From Bifidobacteriaceae bacterium (GTDB taxonomy: Bacteria; Actinomycetota; Actinomycetes; Actinomycetales; WQXJ01): DNA of 6,493 nt. A program made the translations under genes and the position numbers. How positions within the stretch are numbered: the stretch's first letter is position 1; every line of letters begins with the position of its first letter. Below are positions 3,526 to 6,493 of the stretch, piece by piece. The notes beneath the pieces were generated by a model that saw nothing but the letters and a program-made list of their open reading frames with translations, did not search any database and was not told where the DNA came from. The stretch is from the NCBI GenBank assembly GCA_031278675.1, contig JAITJY010000131.1, positions 1 through 6,493 on the forward strand, read 5' to 3'.

Positions 3526-6493
3526 CATCTCCGATGGGCCGCGATTCCGTCTCGCCCCCCGGCCAGAATCTGTCCACGCCCGCAGGGGGTTCCGCCAGCG
3601 CCGAGTGGGCCGCGACGGCCGCCGCGTTGACCGCCGAGGCTTGGTTCGCGGGGTCCGCTGCCACTGCGGCGGACGCCCCCACCCCCCAGCGCGGCATCCC
3701 CCGCCTGCCCATGCCCGATCCCGTCTCCCCCGCCCAGCCCGGTACCGCTCGCCTGCCCGATGCCGTCTCCCCCGCCCAGCCCGCTACCCCTCGCCTGCCC
3801 GATGCCGTCTCCCCCGCCCAGCCCGGCACCCCTCGCCTGCCCATGCCCGATGCCGTCTCCCCCGCCCAGCCCGCTACCCCCCATTCACCCGTGGCCGGGC
3901 CGTCTGCGGCCGGGGCCGCCCGGGGCGGTGGCGATCCGGCGGCGGCTGTTGGTGGCGGACCGGCGGGCGGCGCCCAGGGCGCCGCAGACTTCGCTTCGGC
4001 TCGGCTGGCCGAACTCCGCCAGGAACTGGCGCCGGGCCGCAGGCCCTCTTTAGCGCGGCCAACCGACGGCGATGCCTACGGTTTGACACCAGCGGATGCG
4101 GCCGAGGCCCGCGCTGCGGCGGTGTTGGGGCCGGCTGGCGCCGGCCGGCCCGGTCTGAGCGCGCGGCCTGAGGCGCGGTTGGCTGCACCCACAGTTTCGC
4201 GGGAACAACTCGCTGCTGAGCGAGCGACCCCGGAGCTGTGGTTGTCCCGGGACCAAGGATCACCCACTGCTGGTGGCGGCGCCGGGGCCGGCGCCAGCCC
4301 AAGCGACACGCTCGGCCCCGGCGACTCCCTCCCCGCCACCCCGCCCGAGCGGACGGCCGGTCCCGGGGGGACGGACGGGATCCGGCAAGGGGGACTGGCC
4401 GACGGGGCGGGACTCACGGGACGCCGGCGGCGTGACTTGTACCCGGCGTCGCATTCCCGGGCGACGGTGATCGACGGCGATGCCCTGGCCGGAGCTGCAG
4501 CAGGCGCGGAATCCCCGGATTCACGCAGGCCCGGCGCAGCGGGGCGGCCAGGGCGGCGGCAAGCGCCAGACAATCCGGCGACGGGCGGCGGGCGGTCCCT
4601 GGGCGCCGCAGCGCAAGCGACGAGCGGAGCGCGTTCGGCCGGCGAAGCTGCCGTCTCGGGCGAATTGCGGGCGCTGGATGCGGCGGGTTTGGCGCCAACG
4701 ACAGGTAGCCGCGACGTGGTTGGCGGTCTGGCCGGTCGGCGCACGGCGGGACCGGGTGTGGCGCGGGGCTCGGCGCTGCCGGTGGTGCCGCTGACGGGAT
4801 CGGCGCGGAGTTGGGCGGAGGCGCGAGAAGAGGCGCCCGCGCAGGCCATGCCGTTGGACGCTCCGCCGGCCCGCTACCCGTCGAGTCGCTCGCTCGCTGG
4901 TGACTATCCGTCCAGCCGGTCGCAGTTGAGATTAGCCCGAGAACAGCAGCGATCAGCTCAAATAGCGGCCGCCGTAGCCGAATCGCGGGCGCGCGATGCC
5001 GTCTCCCCCGCTCCCGGCACCCCTCCAACCGGCAGCCCTGCGGCTAGCGCCGCTCCAGCCGGCGCACCCGCGCTTGGCGCCCCGACCGGGACACCCGGCT
5101 CGCCCAATGCCGCTGGCGCCGCCGCCGCGCCTGGGGCGGCAGGCCCGTATATGCCTAGCGCTGGCCCCGGCCCGGCTGGCCCCGGCCCGGCTGGCGCGGG
5201 AATACCGGTGGCAAACCCTCCCGCACCAGCTCCGAGTTATTCTGTTTCGGCTGGTCAGACCCCCATTATGGGGGCCGGCTACCCATTGGCGCCAGGCCAG
5301 GCGCCCGCTGTGGGCGCGCCTTATCCCCAGGTGGCGGGTCAAGCACCCGCCACCGCCGGGCAACTGCCCGCAGAGATGACTCCAGCAGCTTTCATCGCTG
5401 CGGGCTACCCGCCTCCAGTGCGCCGGGTCCCAGGAGTTGTGAGTTCGTCGGAAACCGATTATCCCGGGGCGGGCCCGGACGGCGGTCAAACGGAATCCGG
5501 GGCTGGCGGCACCGAAGAGCCGCTGGTCCCAGCGGCCCCGAGCTACCCAGACTCCGACCCGATGGCTGGCATGTGGGGTGCAGCGGACGAGATGCGTCCC
5601 GTGGGCCGTTCCCTGACCGAGGAACAGCCAGCCGAACCCGACTATGACCAGTCTTGGGGAACGCTACAACGGCCTCGTTCGATCACGGTGCGCCCGCCGG
5701 CACAAGCTCAGGCGCAGGTTGACATCACGGGGACGCTGGGCGCGATCGCCCCGGTCGAAGTACCCATTGCGCAAATCGGCGAAGGCGTGGCGCGCCCGGC
5801 ACCGCTCGCGGCCCAGCCTCTGCGCGTTTCCGCGCTGCGGGCTGCGCAAGCTGGCGGGCCTGGGCGGTCAGCCGTGCCAGACGGCTGGGAGGATGCGGCC
5901 GAGTTCCCCGTGGCCACGCCAGCGGCGGCGCAACAACTCCCGCCCCCGGGCATGGCCCAACAGTTCGCGCCGCCCGGGACAGCCCAGCAAACGGCCCCCC
6001 CGGGCATGGCCCAACAGTTCGCGCCGCCCGGGACAGCCCAGCAAACGGCTCCCCCGGGCATGGCCCAACAGTTCGCGCCGCCCGGGACAGCCCAGCAAAC
6101 GGCTCCCCCGGGGATCGGCCAACAGGGCACGATGTCGCAGCAGCCGGCTCAGTTCAGCCGCAGTCAGCCGGGTTCGCCGGGGCTGGACGGTCCACCGCCG
6201 CCCTTCGCTCCGATACTGCCCGCACCCGGCAGCCCCGGCCCGGTCAATGCGGCCGACCCGGCCAGCCCGGACCCAGCCGTTCCAGCGGTCAGCTTCGCTT
6301 GGGCGCCGGAGATCGGAGCGCCGGATTATGCAGCTATCCTGGCGCCAACACCGCCCTTCGAGTCAGGGACATCGCCCAATGGAGGAGCCACACTAGCTGC
6401 GGCAACTGGCGGCGGCGGAACACCATCCGACGGTGGAAACGCCTTGGCCGGGGAAATTGGCCCCGCTGCGGGAGCCACGGCGGGAGGGGACAG
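3522..6493 (+). CDS. Large Pro/Ala/Gly-rich repeat-containing protein of unknown function (partial, 3' end outside window)
   Basis: I do not recognise a domain. The frame from ATG 3522 stays open to the last base, at least 990 codons. The start overlaps the nadD stop (ATGA) and has AAGGCGG at 3509-3515, six bases upstream; ATG 3534 is an alternative. Residues 1-23 are polar; 24-52 are Ala-rich with two Trp (AEWAATAAALTAEAWF); 61-120 are four VSPAQP repeats; about 155-245 include likely helices (ASARLAELRQEL, TPADAAEARAAAV); 301-304 are RRRR before YPASHS; 452-495 hold two YPSSRS motifs and a charged helix (QLRLAREQQRSAQ); 496-690 are Gly/Pro/Ala-rich; 707-755 are less repetitive (DYDQSWGTL, ITVRPP, VDITGTLGAIAPVEV); 808-870 are nine-residue PPGxAQQxA repeats. 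I see no signal peptide or transmembrane segment in this part. Composition suggests mostly disorder. Actinobacteria often have a poorly conserved hypothetical gene after nadD and before rsfS, and this may be one; that is from memory. Disordered scaffold or cell-envelope linker roles are only guesses. Confidence 0.8.
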   Translation, partial: MTSPMGRDSVSPPGQNLSTPAGGSASAEWAATAAALTAEAWFAGSAATAADAPTPQRGIPRLPMPDPVSPAQPGTARLPDAVSPAQPATPRLPDAVSPAQPGTPRLPMPDAVSPAQPATPHSPVAGPSAAGAARGGGDPAAAVGGGPAGGAQGAADFASARLAELRQELAPGRRPSLARPTDGDAYGLTPADAAEARAAAVLGPAGAGRPGLSARPEARLAAPTVSREQLAAERATPELWLSRDQGSPTAGGGAGAGASPSDTLGPGDSLPATPPERTAGPGGTDGIRQGGLADGAGLTGRRRRDLYPASHSRATVIDGDALAGAAAGAESPDSRRPGAAGRPGRRQAPDNPATGGGRSLGAAAQATSGARSAGEAAVSGELRALDAAGLAPTTGSRDVVGGLAGRRTAGPGVARGSALPVVPLTGSARSWAEAREEAPAQAMPLDAPPARYPSSRSLAGDYPSSRSQLRLAREQQRSAQIAAAVAESRARDAVSPAPGTPPTGSPAASAAPAGAPALGAPTGTPGSPNAAGAAAAPGAAGPYMPSAGPGPAGPGPAGAGIPVANPPAPAPSYSVSAGQTPIMGAGYPLAPGQAPAVGAPYPQVAGQAPATAGQLPAEMTPAAFIAAGYPPPVRRVPGVVSSSETDYPGAGPDGGQTESGAGGTEEPLVPAAPSYPDSDPMAGMWGAADEMRPVGRSLTEEQPAEPDYDQSWGTLQRPRSITVRPPAQAQAQVDITGTLGAIAPVEVPIAQIGEGVARPAPLAAQPLRVSALRAAQAGGPGRSAVPDGWEDAAEFPVATPAAAQQLPPPGMAQQFAPPGTAQQTAPPGMAQQFAPPGTAQQTAPPGMAQQFAPPGTAQQTAPPGIGQQGTMSQQPAQFSRSQPGSPGLDGPPPPFAPILPAPGSPGPVNAADPASPDPAVPAVSFAWAPEIGAPDYAAILAPTPPFESGTSPNGGATLAAATGGGGTPSDGGNALAGEIGPAAGATAGGD
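3702..3881 (+). repeat. Four tandem 42/48-bp repeats encoding RLP(MP)DxVSPAQPxT
   Basis: Units lie at 3702-3749 (48 bp), 3750-3791 (42 bp), 3792-3833 (42 bp) and 3834-3881 (48 bp). They encode RLPMPDPVSPAQPGTA, RLPDAVSPAQPATP, RLPDAVSPAQPGTP and RLPMPDAVSPAQPATP, residues 61-120 of the large protein. The inner and outer units differ by an in-frame ATGCCC-type six-base insertion giving the extra MP. Nucleotide identity is very high, so the array is young. Related copies sit outside it at 3540 and 4992. Confidence 0.93.
4875..4922 (+). repeat. Duplicated YPSSRS motif with synonymous divergence
   Basis: Codons at 4875-4892 and 4905-4922 both encode YPSSRS (residues 452-457 and 462-467), separated by LAGD. 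Four of six codons differ, all synonymously. A predicted charged helix (QLRLAREQQRSAQ) follows directly. Retained protein identity with drifted codons is different from the near-identical arrays elsewhere in the gene. Confidence 0.7.
4992..5024 (+). repeat. Isolated copy of the DAVSP repeat
   Basis: The codons at 4992-5024 encode RDAVSPAPGTP, and the stretch GATGCCGTCTCCCCCGC is identical to the inner units of the array at 3702-3881, more than 1.1 kb upstream in the same reading frame. It is missing the AQ codons. It shows the unit has been copied at a distance, or that both descend from a larger ancestral repeat. Confidence 0.75.
5160..5195 (+). repeat. Short 15-bp tandem repeat encoding GPGPA
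   Basis: The unit GGCCCCGGCCCGGCT occurs twice in tandem (5163-5177 and 5178-5192), flanked by partial copies (GCT before, GGC after), encoding AGPGPAGPGPAG. It lies within the Gly/Pro/Ala-rich central part of the large protein. Confidence 0.8.
5280..5351 (+). repeat. Degenerate 42-bp repeat encoding YPxxxGQAPA
   Basis: YPLAPGQAPA (5280-5309) and YPQVAGQAPA (5322-5351) are offset by 42 bp, with VGAP between them. They differ at many nucleotide positions, so this is an old duplication compared with the arrays at 3702 and 5943. Confidence 0.6.
5943..6131 (+). repeat. Nested 27-bp / 54-bp tandem array encoding PPGxAQQxA
   Basis: Seven 27-bp units run from 5943 to 6131. They alternate PPGMAQQFA and PPGTAQQTA three times and end with a degenerate PPGIGQQGT. 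The alternating pair forms a higher-order 54-bp unit whose three copies (ATG of each at 5952, 6006 and 6060) are almost identical, with one GCC/GCT difference by eye. This implies an old 27-bp duplication that diverged, then recent amplification of the 54-bp pair. All units are in frame, residues 808-870 of the large protein. Confidence 0.95.

Noticed and set aside
3702..3881. CRISPR array
   Set aside because: The units are contiguous coding repeats with no unique spacers, and no cas genes are present.
3320..4171. 283-codon + strand frame overlapping the nadD end and the start of the large protein
   Set aside because: It begins inside nadD, translates to Arg/Pro-rich nonsense, and ends where the nadD-coupled frame continues without interruption. 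It is a shadow of the repeats.
4076..5489. Several minus-strand open frames of 140-260 codons opposite the large gene
   Set aside because: They are short compared with the at least 990-codon forward frame, overlap one another in different frames, and have Arg/Pro/Ala composition without motifs or ribosome binding sites.
5644..6396. 250-codon + strand frame with WPNSSRRPGQPSKRxPRA repeats
   Set aside because: It is the +1 reading of the 54-bp array. The repeats are explained by the DNA, and the main frame is open over a far longer span with a proper start.

Overview
The window is a high-GC segment that reads as actinobacterial (Actinomycetota) chromosome. The evidence is the gene order obgE, proB, proA, nadD on one strand, strong G/C preference at third codon positions, and an Obg C-terminal tail of the kind I recall from Actinomyces- and Micrococcales-type proteins. 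I cannot place it to genus from sequence alone.

Layout, all on the + strand: 1-171 is the 3' end of a gene that is probably obgE (ribosome-assembly GTPase). 171-1343 is proB (glutamate 5-kinase with a C-terminal PUA domain), whose start codon shares one base with the upstream stop. 1355-2668 is proA (gamma-glutamyl phosphate reductase), which carries three perfect copies of a 15-bp repeat at its extreme N-terminus. 2669-2916 is a 248-bp non-coding gap with two imperfect direct repeats set exactly 30 bp apart, a more A/T-rich second half and a clear AGGAGG before the next gene. 2917-3525 is nadD (nicotinate-nucleotide adenylyltransferase). From 3522 to the window end runs one uninterrupted reading frame of at least 990 codons. 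It overlaps nadD by ATGA and encodes a Pro/Ala/Gly-rich, probably disordered protein of unknown function with several internal tandem repeats. It has no stop inside the window, so it continues beyond it.

Functionally, ProB and ProA catalyse the first two steps of proline synthesis from glutamate (glutamate to gamma-glutamyl phosphate to glutamate-5-semialdehyde). NadD makes nicotinic acid adenine dinucleotide on the way to NAD. ObgE acts in 50S ribosome maturation. They share a conserved neighbourhood rather than one pathway. Tight spacing suggests two transcription or translation blocks: obgE-proB-proA, then nadD plus the large unknown gene, with the 248-bp gap as the only place for new regulatory signals.

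The four housekeeping genes are ordinary. What merits a second look is the large repeat-bearing protein translationally coupled to nadD, its nested 27/54-bp array and scattered VSP-type repeats, the LIDPT triplication in ProA, and the phased repeats upstream of nadD. I see no RNA genes, mobile elements, CRISPR arrays or phage genes.
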